Shown piece by piece: positions 22,301 to 30,880 of a stretch of DNA of 64,000 nucleotides (position 1 is its first letter; every line of letters begins with the position of its first letter). The stretch is taken from contig NC_049979.1 of assembly GCF_000003815.2 (NCBI RefSeq), positions 29,809,441 to 29,873,440 of the forward strand, in the 5' to 3' direction. The notes below the pieces were generated by a model that ran no database searches, was not told where the DNA came from, and saw only the letters and a program-made list of their open reading frames with translations. The position numbers and the translations under genes are program-made. The DNA comes from Branchiostoma floridae. Lineage: Eukaryota; Chordata; Leptocardii; Amphioxiformes; Branchiostomatidae.

Positions 22301-24846
22301 ACATGATGTATCATATTTATCATATTCGGAAATATCATGAATCAGAAATTGTGTTGTTGTGTGTTCAGGCAAGTAAGACTTCCCTTTTTTCCAAGATATG
22401 CATTATTCACGGTTTTTGCTTCCGAATACATCATATGTCATTTTACACATGTCCAAGGTCCATATATTCCGAGGAGGAATATCCTGATTAAAAGGAAAAG
22501 GTTCCATGAAGCAGGATCATTTCTGGACCATTGTCAGACGAGATTTTGATGTATCAGAATATCATGAATCAGGAAATCTTATGGGTGATTTGTGGATGTA
22601 AAGAATTTTTTGTTCTCCCGAATTCATGTCATTGATGTTTGCTGTTTCTAATTGGAGTGAAAGCAGTCTTTTACCTATCTTGAAGTAATTTTGGCTGTGT
22701 GAGAAGTTTAACTTTTCTTTAAGTGTGTTTGGTGCATGCTTAATTTTTGAATTGTTTGATAAGGCACAGAAATTGCAACGTATGCTGTAAAGGTTGGGAA
22801 ATGCAGGGAGTATATTGTACTATGTCCTCTATCAACTGTGTTAGAATTGGTAGGATATGGAAGAAAGGGCACCAAGAGCAAGTTGTTGAAGATTTATAAT
22901 AATGGTTAAGTATTTTGTGGTTGTCAGAAGTTTTATCTGCCTCTATATGTGTTTGGCTGTGTGGTGATGCAATCCAATTTGATGTGTAAGGAATGTACCT
23001 TTGTTGGTGTACGGATGGTTTGGCCTGCATGTCTCGAGGCGGTCTGGCCTGGAAGTGTCGAGGTGGGGTGGCCTGCGTGTCTCGAGGCGGTATGCACTGT
23101 ATGTCTAGAGTTGGTCTGGTGGTCTGCTGGGAATGTCTCGAGCCGGTGCGGCCTGTGTGTGTCGAGGCGGTGCGGCTTGCGTGTGTCGACGAGGTGCGGC
23201 CTGCGTGTCTCGAGGCGGTGCGGCCTGCGTGTCTCGACGCGGTCCTGGATGCATGTCTATGGGTTGTCCGGCCTGAGTGTCTCGACGTGGTTTGGTCTGC
23301 ATTTGCGGCCTGCATGTGTTGAGGCGGTCCGGCCTGCATGTCACAAGGCGGTTCAGCCTGGATGTGTTGAGGCGGTCCGTCCTGTAGGTGTTGAGGCGGT
23401 CCAGTCTGCACGTTTCGAGGCACTCTGGTCTGGATGTTTAAAAGTGCATTTCTGAGTGCAGAATGAAAAGATACATGGTAAGGTTAATTGAGGTAAATGG
23501 TACCATAGACCATGTAATGTCTGCAAAATTCACAGGTCTATGTGTTAGTAAGTTTGCACCGCATGTGGCAGACAAAAGTTGGTAATATAACTAGTCTTAT
23601 ATGTCAGACTGTGTCTGAACACGATGTATAAGATTTATCATATTCGGAAATATCATGAATCAGAGATGGTGTTGTTGTGTGTTCAGGCAACTAAGACTTC
23701 CCTTTTTTTCAAGATATGCAGTTCACGGTTTTTGCTTTCGAATACATCATATGTCATTTTACACATGTCCAAGGTCCATATATTCCGAGGAGGAATATCC
23801 TGATTAAAAGAAAAAGGTTCCACGAAACAGGATTGTATCATTTTTGTACCATTGTCAGACGAGATTTTGATGTATCAGAATATCATGAATCAGGAAATCT
23901 TATGGGTGATTTCTGGATGTAAAGAATTTTTTGTTCTCCCAAATACATGTCATTGATGTTTGTGTTGTTTCTAATTGGAGTGAAAGCAGGCTTTTACCTA
24001 TCTTGAAGTATTTTTGGCTGTGTGAGAAGTTTAACTTTCTTTTAAGTGTGTTTGATGCATGCTTAATTTTTGAATTGTTTGATAAGGCACAGAAATTGCA
24101 ACGTATGCTGTAAAGGTTGGGAAATGGAGGGAGCACAATGTACTATGTCCTCTATCAACTGTGTTAGAATTGGTAGGATATGGAAGAAAGGGCACCAAGA
24201 GCAAGTTGTTGAAGATTTATAATAATGGTTATGTATTTTGTGGTTGTCAGAAGTTTTATCTGCCTCTATATGTGTTTGGCTGTGTGGTGATGCAATGCAA
24301 TTTGATGTGTAAGGAATGTACCTTTGTTGGTGTACGGATGGTTTGGCCTGCATGTCTCGAGGCGGTCTGGCGTGGAAGTGTCGAGGTGGGCTGGCCTGCG
24401 TGTCTCGACGCCGTGCGGACTGTATGTCTAGAGTTGCTCTGGTGGTCTGGTGGGAATGTCTCGAGGCGGTGCGGCCTGCGTGTGTCGAGGCGGTGCGGCC
24501 TGCGTGTGTCGAGGCGGTGCGGCCTGCGTGTGTCGAGGCGGTGCGGCCTGCGTGTGTCGAGGAGGTGCGGCCTGCGTGTCTCGAGGCGGTGTGACCAGTG
24601 TGTCTCGAGGCGGTGCGGCCTGCGTGTCTCGACGCGGTCCTGGATGCATGTCTATGGGTGGTCCGGCCTGAGTGTCTCGACGTGGTTTGGTCTGCATGTG
24701 CGGGCTGCATGTGTTGAGGCAGTCCGGCCTGCATGTCACGAGGTGGTTCAGCCTGGATGTGTTGAGGCGGTCCGCGCTGTAGGTGTTGAGGCGCTCCAGT
24801 GTGCACGTCTCGAGGCACTCTGGCCTGGATGTTTAGAAGTGCATTT
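13163..24846 (-). CDS. Ten-exon octapeptide-repeat gene (5' end not identified)
   Basis: Transcript order, minus strand: 24846-24322, 23451-22999, 22133-21609, 20931-18642, 18443-18366, 17856-17745, 17494-17341, 16871-16419, 15559-13638 and 13371-13163 (stop). Every intron is GT-AG. Junction phases agree throughout (2-2, 2-2, 2-2, 2-0, 0-0, 0-1, 1-2, 2-2, 2-1, 1-stop). After one leading base the sum is 6,720 nt, or 2,239 codons plus stop, with no internal stop. The product is built of 8-residue repeats (one per 24-bp unit), such as GPPRDMQA, TPPGDMQS and APPRHTQA. The long exons use a 24-residue higher-order form, GPPPSLQA-GPCQDMQV-EQGQDEHA. No transmembrane segment is seen. The first exon was not found, so a signal peptide cannot be judged. 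I recognise no family, and the function is unknown. The splice model is inferred from sequence alone. Confidence 0.6.
13638..15559 (-). CDS. Repeat-gene exon 9 of model (1,922 nt, phase 2-1)
   Basis: The acceptor is CATTCTTCACACAG and the donor CAAAAG/GTAAAG. About 19 copies of the 24-residue unit are followed by pure octapeptides (TPPGDMQS, KPPGDMQT) and diverged ones (TLPTDVQA, GAPRDMHT), ending YDDDVTELPHTK. The frame is intact for all 640 codons. Confidence 0.6.
14060..15415. repeat. 72-bp higher-order minisatellite, about 19 units
   Basis: Three 24-bp subunits per unit; 69-bp variants lack three bases in the third subunit. Units differ mainly at fixed positions (CGC/CCC before TGTTCGACC, GGCC/GGGC before TGCAGGG). 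Because 24 and 72 are multiples of three and several frames lack stops, long open frames appear on both strands. Confidence 0.95.
16419..16871 (-). CDS. Repeat-gene exon 8 of model (cassette A, 453 nt, phase 2-2)
   Basis: The same cassette type as exons 1-3 (CTGCACTCAG acceptor, CAAAG/GTACAT donor) but placed on the other side of the large exon 4. It opens NALLNIQ and ends PSVHQQ plus a split Arg codon. Confidence 0.55.
17341..17494 (-). CDS. Repeat-gene exon 7 of model (154 nt, phase 1-2)
   Basis: The acceptor is ACTCCTTTCTTCTAG before ACATGC; the donor is CAACAAAG/GTACAT. It encodes five octapeptides of the RDIQTRP, TPPGDMQA type and ends QAKPSVQQQ, parallel to the ends of the cassette exons. 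Confidence 0.55.
17745..17856 (-). CDS. Repeat-gene exon 6 of model (112 nt, phase 0-1)
   Basis: The acceptor is CACCTTTTTGACAG and the donor GAAAAG/GTAACA. The exon encodes a polar lead (PQDNKTGRPRIIL), one octapeptide-like piece (PSRDMQSS) and DVTQLPDRK before the donor. The last part matches DVTELPHTK at the end of exon 9, indicating paralogous exon ends. Confidence 0.5.
18366..18443 (-). CDS. Repeat-gene exon 5 of model: Cys/His-rich 26-codon exon
   Basis: The acceptor TATTTCTCCTCAG is strong; the donor AAG/GTGTGT is weaker. The 26 codons include CYRC and, eight residues later, HYC, a Cys-Cys-His-Cys arrangement that could bind zinc. Reading on into the intron adds further VCTKC cysteines before a stop. 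The exon is symmetric (phase 0-0), so it could be skipped without changing frame. It is the only non-repetitive part of the gene. Confidence 0.4.
18642..20931 (-). CDS. Repeat-gene exon 4 of model (2,290 nt, phase 2-0)
   Basis: The acceptor is TTTTCATTCTTCACACAG and the donor AAG/GTTAGT. After NALRNIQ come about 27 copies of the 24-residue unit, then shorter octapeptides (GVPPDVQT, PSPSLQAV) and a basic end, MKLKFK. Length variants among the units are 21, 24 or 27 residues in steps of whole codons (QDMQV versus QVQV). If the donor is not used the frame runs on only 14 codons to a stop at 18600, so this could also be a terminal exon. Confidence 0.6.
18960..20888. repeat. 72-bp higher-order minisatellite, about 27 units
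   Basis: The same unit as at 14.06-15.4 kb, inside exon 4 of the repeat-gene model, with the same 69-bp variants interspersed. Confidence 0.95.
21609..22133 (-). CDS. Repeat-gene exon 3 of model (cassette C, 525 nt, phase 2-2)
   Basis: Nearly identical to cassette E in length and sequence, including four tandem GCGGTGCGGCCTGCGTGTGTC units on the plus strand. The matching symmetric phases mean that any number of these cassettes can be spliced without changing frame. Confidence 0.55.
22999..23451 (-). CDS. Repeat-gene exon 2 of model (cassette D, 453 nt, phase 2-2)
   Basis: It has the same acceptor and donor context as cassette E but is exactly 72 nt (three octapeptides) shorter. Its 870-nt upstream intron is a near copy of the intron on its other side, showing that exon and intron were duplicated together. 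Confidence 0.55.
24322..24846 (-). CDS. Repeat-gene exon 1 of model (cassette E, 525 nt, phase 2-2)
   Basis: The acceptor is TTCATTCTGCACTCAG before AAATGCAC; the donor is CAAAG/GTACAT. The exon opens with NALLNIQ and carries His/Thr/Arg-rich octapeptides (PPRHTQAA, GRTASRHA-like in other frames) and ends in PSVHQQ plus a split Arg codon. An upstream exon ending in phase 2 is required but was not identified. Confidence 0.55.
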
Positions 24847-27480
24847 CTGAGTGCAGAATGAAAAGATATATGGTAAGGTTAATTGAGGTAAATGATGTGA
24901 TGATGTGATATTTGCAGAATTCACAGGTCTATGTGATAGTAAATTTGTACTACATGTGGCAAATAAAAATTGGTATTATACGTAAGGCCTTTATCTCTTT
25001 CAACGGATGTAAATTCCATTTGGAAGTAGACAAAAGTTAGCATCATATTTCATCTCCATATTATAGGTTTTAAACTTGATACAAATAACACAATAATTAT
25101 TAATCTATAGAAAAGTTTAACGAGAGAGGTCCATTTTTCTAATGGGGTCCAAATTTCGTCAGGTTTTAAAAATCATTGTTAAAAATGCATACATGCATGT
25201 ACATGAGAAATACAATTAGGTATAGACTAAACCTTGTCGCAAATACGACATGTGAAAAAATACCACCACGCATAGGAATTAAGTTTATCAGACCTCCGAA
25301 AAATAATATCTGTGTATTGTTTTGCCTTTAACTCGTCTTCCGGGTGGAAGGTAAAACGGGGGTCCTATGCTCGAGGAGGTGCCTCGACCACGATAAACAG
25401 CCTGATTACTCTCATTTTGGGTACCTACTGGCTGCAAAATACACCCGATATTATTATTATTATTATCATTAACTGGATTGAATAAACAGAGCAAAAATGA
25501 TGCCACAAATTATGTGCACCCATTCGGGGCCCCGTCATTTTACTATCACGCACGCTGGCGGGCAAGCGATGCTCAAGTCGATGAACTTAGTTATCCCATT
25601 GGTAGAGCGACGACCATTTAAGAAAAATCGATCCCTACGTAGTAAAAAATGCTGTAGCCATTGTTGCTGCGTAAAAGGCAAGATAAAATGGCAATCAAGG
25701 AAGTCGAAAAGCGAACATGCCGTACAGTTCGACGTAAACAAGGTGTTGCCGTTTTGCGGCAAGTTGGTCTCACCGTCAGAGGTAAACTTTTGAACACACC
25801 GTATTTGAACAAGTCATGTAGTACAAAATATGACTGATATTTGATAGTGAAAAATAGTAATAAAAACTTTTAGTGCGTTTCTATTTACATAGGATGTTTT
25901 GAAATGCACAGCGATTGTCTGGTTGTTATCATGTCGGCATATGGACCCCTTTTTTGTGTTGGAACGTTCTGGCACGAAAGTTGAAAACCTGGGCTTCTTG
26001 CTCCAACTTTCTCCGGAAATCACACTCTTTCGGACAGTGATATGTGAAAAATCATAAGGTATAACAATCGTATGTTACCTGTGGTCTTCTGGCAACGCAT
26101 CTGTCCAATGTCGGTCCATGCCGTTAATACTACAGACTACAGTTGAGTAGAGTCAAAAGTTGAAGTACTGTTTCCAAGTGGTACCAGTTAGTTGTTGCAA
26201 GGAGCTCGAGGTTAAACATTTAACCAATGAGGTTCTTGCTGATGAAACCATTCTATCTAAGGGGTGGGTAGTTTGCATAAACCTGAATGTGAGGGGTAAA
26301 GGTTGGGTAAGGCAGGAAGTAAATGGCTTTTCCTACTGTAGCAGTCTTAAAATTGCAAGGATAGAGCAAAAATGGCATCAAAAAAAGGCTTTTATCTATG
26401 TCGAAGTACTTTTTGGCAGTGCGAAAAGTTTAACTTTCCCCTGAATGTGTTTGGGGCGTGTTGTTTACAAGTTCTGCGTTCAGGCTGGCGGGATGATGTA
26501 ATGCGAGGTGTAAGGAATGTACCATTGTAGGTGATTGTGGGTGGTGAAAAGGAAATAGATACAGAATTAGTGAATAATAATATCTAGATGGCAATACAGG
26601 AATGTATAGGATGTTGTTGTATCTACTTAATGTATTTAAACAGGTTTGTGATTTCAACCAAATATTGCAATACGTTTTGTACGTTCTAAACTTGCTTCCA
26701 AAGTTTTCTCAATACGAATGGAAGAATCCAAATTGGCGATTAAACCATTTATTTTAGCGGGAGGGGGGGGCAGCTTCAGAAATTGCAACATGAGTTGTAA
26801 AGATTGGGAAAGGCAAGGGTTATGTACAATTATCTCTATCGATTGTATTCGACTTGGTAGGATATAGAATAAAGTGCACCAAGAGTGGGTTCTTGAAAAC
26901 TTATAATTATGTTTAAGTCTGTTGTGGTTGCGAGAGGTTTTATCTTCCCCTAAATATGTTTGGGGTGTGCTGGACTGGGCTGCTTGGTGATGCAATGCAA
27001 CGTGATCTCTAAGGAACGTACCATTGTAGGTGATTGTTGGGGGGGATAACTAGAAATAAATCCAATGAACAAGAGTATGTAGGTGAAATTGAAGCAGTAC
27101 ATGTGATGTATCGGTATATTTCAACGAGATATCCCTATGCCGAGTTGAGGCATGCAAACCTTCAGTTCTAAAAATGTGATGTGTTGTATTGTAAACCTAC
27201 TGTGAAGAACTGCAAAATCTTTTTTGTATGTAGTAATTAAGAGTAAAGTTTGGCTACTTTCTCATCTATTGATTTTCTATTTTGCATATAAAGGTACTGT
27301 AAATAGTCATTAAGAAAGCATGAAATACCCAGTGGAAGTGAGGAAATGATCAGTGTACATTTAACATGCACATATGATTACCACACTGCAGATGTAACCA
27401 AGTTTAACGTACACATATAATTGTCACACTGTATAATAGTGAAACAACCAGAGGGGCGAGTAAGAACAGAAAGAAACAAC
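24847..27480. other. Mostly unassigned; relics of the cassette flank
   Basis: The first 130 bp are cassette flank. At 26390-26530 and 26780-27045, diverged copies of the cassette intron recur (AGAAATTGCAAC, AAAGTTTAACTTTC, GATGCAATGCAA) without any 24-bp array. The upstream exon of the repeat gene is expected near here but could not be pinned down. Confidence 0.5.
25497..25793 (+). CDS. Possible isolated exon, Lys/Cys-rich (weak)
   Basis: A 98-codon open frame with a cysteine cluster (KCCSHCCCVKGK), a basic stretch and a donor-like AGAG/GTAAAC at about 25782. It has higher GC than its surroundings. I recognise no family, and chance is quite possible. Confidence 0.2.
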   Translation: MMPQIMCTHSGPRHFTITHAGGQAMLKSMNLVIPLVERRPFKKNRSLRSKKCCSHCCCVKGKIKWQSRKSKSEHAVQFDVNKVLPFCGKLVSPSEVNF

Positions 27481-27486
27481 AGCCCG

Positions 27487-27775
27487 ACTCCCGGGATTCG
27501 AACCCGCGCCAAACCCGGGCAGCTGGATCACAAATCGAACTTGCAAACCGTTCGGCCATAAAGGCTTAAGCCGTTAGGCGTCTTCGGTTTAGCAGTCCTT
27601 GAACACCACTGTTACACTACTCCCCCTTTTCTTTTCAAGATTCCCGGGATTCGAACCCGCGCCGAACCCGGGCAGCCGGATCACAAATCGAACTTGCAAA
27701 CCGTTTGGCCATAAAGGCTTAAGCCGTTAGGTGTCTTCGGTTTAGCAGTCCTTGAACACCACTGTTACACTAGCA
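27487..27775 (-). repeat. Tandem pair of tRNA-derived units (SINE-like)
   Basis: Two copies about 155 bp apart. Read on the minus strand, each holds an A box TGGCCGAACGG (the second copy TGGCCAAACGG) and an exact B box GGTTCGAATCC, the internal RNA polymerase III promoter of tRNAs. The acceptor-stem sequences do not pair, so these are not functional tRNAs. The tail after the B box is short, and the lead before the A box (GTGTAACAGTGG...) is shared by both copies. Confidence 0.65.
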
Positions 27776-28345
27776 CCAGTATTTATACAAATGTCAGATT
27801 TACCACTATCACTCTGTAGATGTCACACTTTTACCATGGAGAATTGATTACCTTCAGACTGTAAATATCAGCACATTAACACTGCAGATTTAATTACCTT
27901 CAAACTGGACAAATCACTAACCACCGTCCTCATGCAGATATGATTACCTATAGACTGTAGATTCAACACCTTCACACTGCAGCCGTCATCATGTTTACCA
28001 TGCACATTTGAGCACCTTCACACAGTTGTCAGCAAGTTTCCACGTAGACGGATCACCTTCACATTGCAAATGTCACCACCTTAACCGTACAATTTTGATT
28101 ATCTTTATCCTGCACGTGTTATTGGAACCTTTATCATGTTGATTTGTTCATATTTACACTGCAGATGTGATGACCTTCACACTGCAGATGTCACCAGGTT
28201 TACTATTGCATATCAGTGTTTATGTTCGCATGTAATCAACGTGCAAATTTGATGACAATCACACTGATACCATCCAGACTTGATGGCCATCGCACTGCAG
28301 ATGACATCACGTTAACTATGCAGATTTGATCACTTCACATTGCAA
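27776..28345 (+). repeat. 23/46-bp satellite, plus orientation
   Basis: Diverged alternating half-units of the type TGCAGATGTCACCACCTTTAC and TGCAGATTTGATTACCTTCAC, about 23 bp each. The same segment recurs at 34.9-36.45 kb. Confidence 0.85.
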
Positions 28346-28349
28346 ATCC

Positions 28350-30292
28350 CTTGGGAAACCACCAGTACTGAAAATCTACTTTTAAGTACTGGCCGACTAC
28401 TGTTTAGTACTGAAAAATCTACTGTCTATCTACTGAATAGTAACTATCTAGTACTGTCAATATCTACTAATTATTCACACTTTATGGAAATTTCCAGTAC
28501 TGACGTAGGAGAAAAACAGTAAATACTCAGTGGAAAATCAGTAAATGATCAGTAGACACTTATTGAGGAAACAGCAGATGACTACTAAATATCTACTGAC
28601 ACACAGTAGATGACTATCAAATATCTACTGACACACAGTAGATGACTATCAAATATCTACTGACACACAGTAGATGACTATCAAATATCTACTGACACAC
28701 AGTAGATGACTACTAAATATCTACTGACACATAGTAGATGACTACTAAATATCTACTGACACACAGTAGATGTCTACTAAATATCCACTGACACATAGTA
28801 AATATCTACTGACACTGACTACGAAATATCTAATGACACACAGTAAATCCAAGAATTGTAAACAATATGACCCTCAAGCATTCATGGAGAACACAGAACA
28901 TGTGCAACTACTCAGCACAAAAGCAGAAAATGGACATTAGCAGTAATTACATCATTTAACTTAAGAAGTCATTTCTTATCAAGTGATACATGTTACGCAC
29001 ATTGATAAGATTCTAAGTTTAATGTTCAAATAATCCATGCTTGATACAATATCAAATTGACTTTGGCTTAGAGAATGGGGGGTAAACACTCAGTCAATCA
29101 TTGTACTCTCTCTGATACATGCTGTTGCATTTACTATTCACATTTAACTTACCGTTTCACTCAGTATGCTGTGCCTTGTTCAAGTTTTAACCTCCTTGGT
29201 TCAATGTATAAATTTGTCTAAATAACTGCGCAGTTACAGTATATGAACAACGAAGGTCATTCTGGGGGGAGGGGGACAGAAGTGGACTCATAAATTGTTG
29301 CAGCCGGTAATTGGACAATGATACATGTAATTATAAATTTGTTGAAACAATCAATGTCTGATTCAATTAACACTGGCTGGGGAGGGGGTATGAACTTTGA
29401 ACTGGTGAAACTGAACCTGGGCACAAACCAGGTGCAGAAGCTCAGCATGCCTGTCACATCCAACAATTCTCACCAACCTGGAGATACTCTCTGCAACAAC
29501 CTGCTCAAGGTCAGGCATGCATGGGGGAGGGGGGCAGAAGTGGACTCATTGTTACAGTATATGGACTTCAAAGTCATTCTGGGGGGAGGGGGGCAGAAGT
29601 GGACTCATTGTTACTGTGTATGAACTTCAAGGTCACTCTGAGGGGAGGGGGTGGGTTGTTCAGAAGTAGTCTCATTGTTACAGTATATGTTACATGTCAT
29701 GTATCAATTTGTCCAAACAATCATTAATTAATGTCTGATTTCAATTGACACTGGCTGGGGAGAGGGGGGGATATTAAACATTGAAGTAACTTACTTTGTT
29801 GCTAAATTTTACTACCTTTATGTTTTGCTATAATCTTCACAGCATCTCCTTTTCTTCATTACCATTAACTTCAAAACTGTCTTGGAGTTTTTATAGATAA
29901 ACTTGTAACACACAGAGAGACAAACAGACATCTTATCCTGGCTGGCTTCATCTCCAAAATGGAGCCAAATGCAACTGACATTTGAAGTACAAATGGACCA
30001 ATCACAGATTGACAATTTAAAGCCTGTGATTGGTCAAAAGATATCAGTAGATATCCAGTAGTGATCTGATTGGTCGATAACTCAGTAGATCGCCAGTAGT
30101 TGAACAGTAGATGCCAGTAGTGATCTGATTGGTCAAACTATTCAGTAGATGGCAAGTAGTAGAACAGTTCAATTTTAGTACTGTTCTGACAGTAAAAGAA
30201 TAGTAGATATAGGCGTAGTACTTGTCAGTAGTGGTTCAGTAGGACAGTAGTAGACGATTTACTGAAAATCTACTAAAATTCTACTGTTAGTA
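28350..30292. repeat. CAGTAGAT-rich compound repeat segment
   Basis: It opens and closes with TACTGAAAATCTACT-like motifs in direct orientation. Inside, 28.59-28.85 kb has about eight copies of a roughly 32-36 bp unit (ATCTACTGACACACAGTAGA, itself nearly palindromic), and 30.0-30.25 kb has CAGTAGAT...CAGTAG motifs. TGCAAAT occurs at both edges. The class is unknown; fragments of it recur at 30.54, 36.6, 37.2, 40.6, 41.8 and 57.5 kb. Confidence 0.6.
29250..29660 (+). repeat. G-rich 55-60 bp units
   Basis: Four occurrences of a phrase with GGGGGGAGGGGG followed by CAGAAGTGGACTCAT. Consecutive units at 29520, 29575 and 29635 are about 55-60 bp apart. The G runs could form quadruplexes on the plus strand. 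Confidence 0.65.
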
Positions 30293-30880
30293 ATGCAAAT
30301 TTGATAACAATCACACTGATATCATACAGACTTGATGTCCATCGCACTGCAGATAGCACCACGTTAACTATGCAGATTTGATCACTTCACATTGCAAATG
30401 TCATTATCTTTACCATGCACATTTGATGATCTTCAAATGTCGCAACTTTTGAGATGCAGATGTTACCACCTTCAGACTGCAGATGTCACAAAATTACACA
30501 TCCAAGTCTGATTATCTTCACACTGGACATTTGACAACCTCTACTGCCACACAGTAGATGTATTTGAGATATTTGCTGCCATAGTACATATCTACTGACA
30601 CAACAGTTTTTATGTAGATTTGATCATCTTTACATGCAAATGTCACCACCTTTACCATGTAGATTTGACAACTTTCTGACACTGCAGATGTCAGCTCCTT
30701 TACCCTGCAGATTTCACCGCAATCACACTATTGATGTCATCACGTTTAGCATGTAGATTTGATCATCTTCACATTGCAAATGTCACAACCTCTACCGTAC
30801 AATTTTGATTATCTTTATTCTGCACGTGTTGCAACCTTTATGATGTACATTTGTTCATATTTACATATAAGCCTAGTTAA
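30293..30880 (+). repeat. 23/46-bp satellite, plus orientation
   Basis: Closely matches 36.36-36.93 kb in order and sequence, including an embedded CAGTAGAT fragment at 30.54-30.61 kb. Confidence 0.85.

Larger units (their letters stand above)
21600..24850. repeat. Tandem exon-plus-intron duplication, three units of about 1.3-1.4 kb
   Basis: Array starts at about 21620, 23010 and 24333 give spacings of about 1,390 and 1,320 bp. Each unit has a 24-bp array of about 0.45-0.5 kb and an intron of about 0.87 kb that is conserved among units. Related single units lie at 15.56-16.87 kb and, truncated, at 16.87-17.49 kb. Confidence 0.85.

Noticed and set aside
1-24850. A CRISPR array
   Set aside because: The repeats are contiguous 24/72-bp units without unique spacers, in clearly eukaryotic DNA with introns.
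27487-27580. A functional tRNA-Ser or tRNA-Leu gene
   Set aside because: The A and B boxes are present, but the acceptor stem cannot pair and the T stem has a mismatch.
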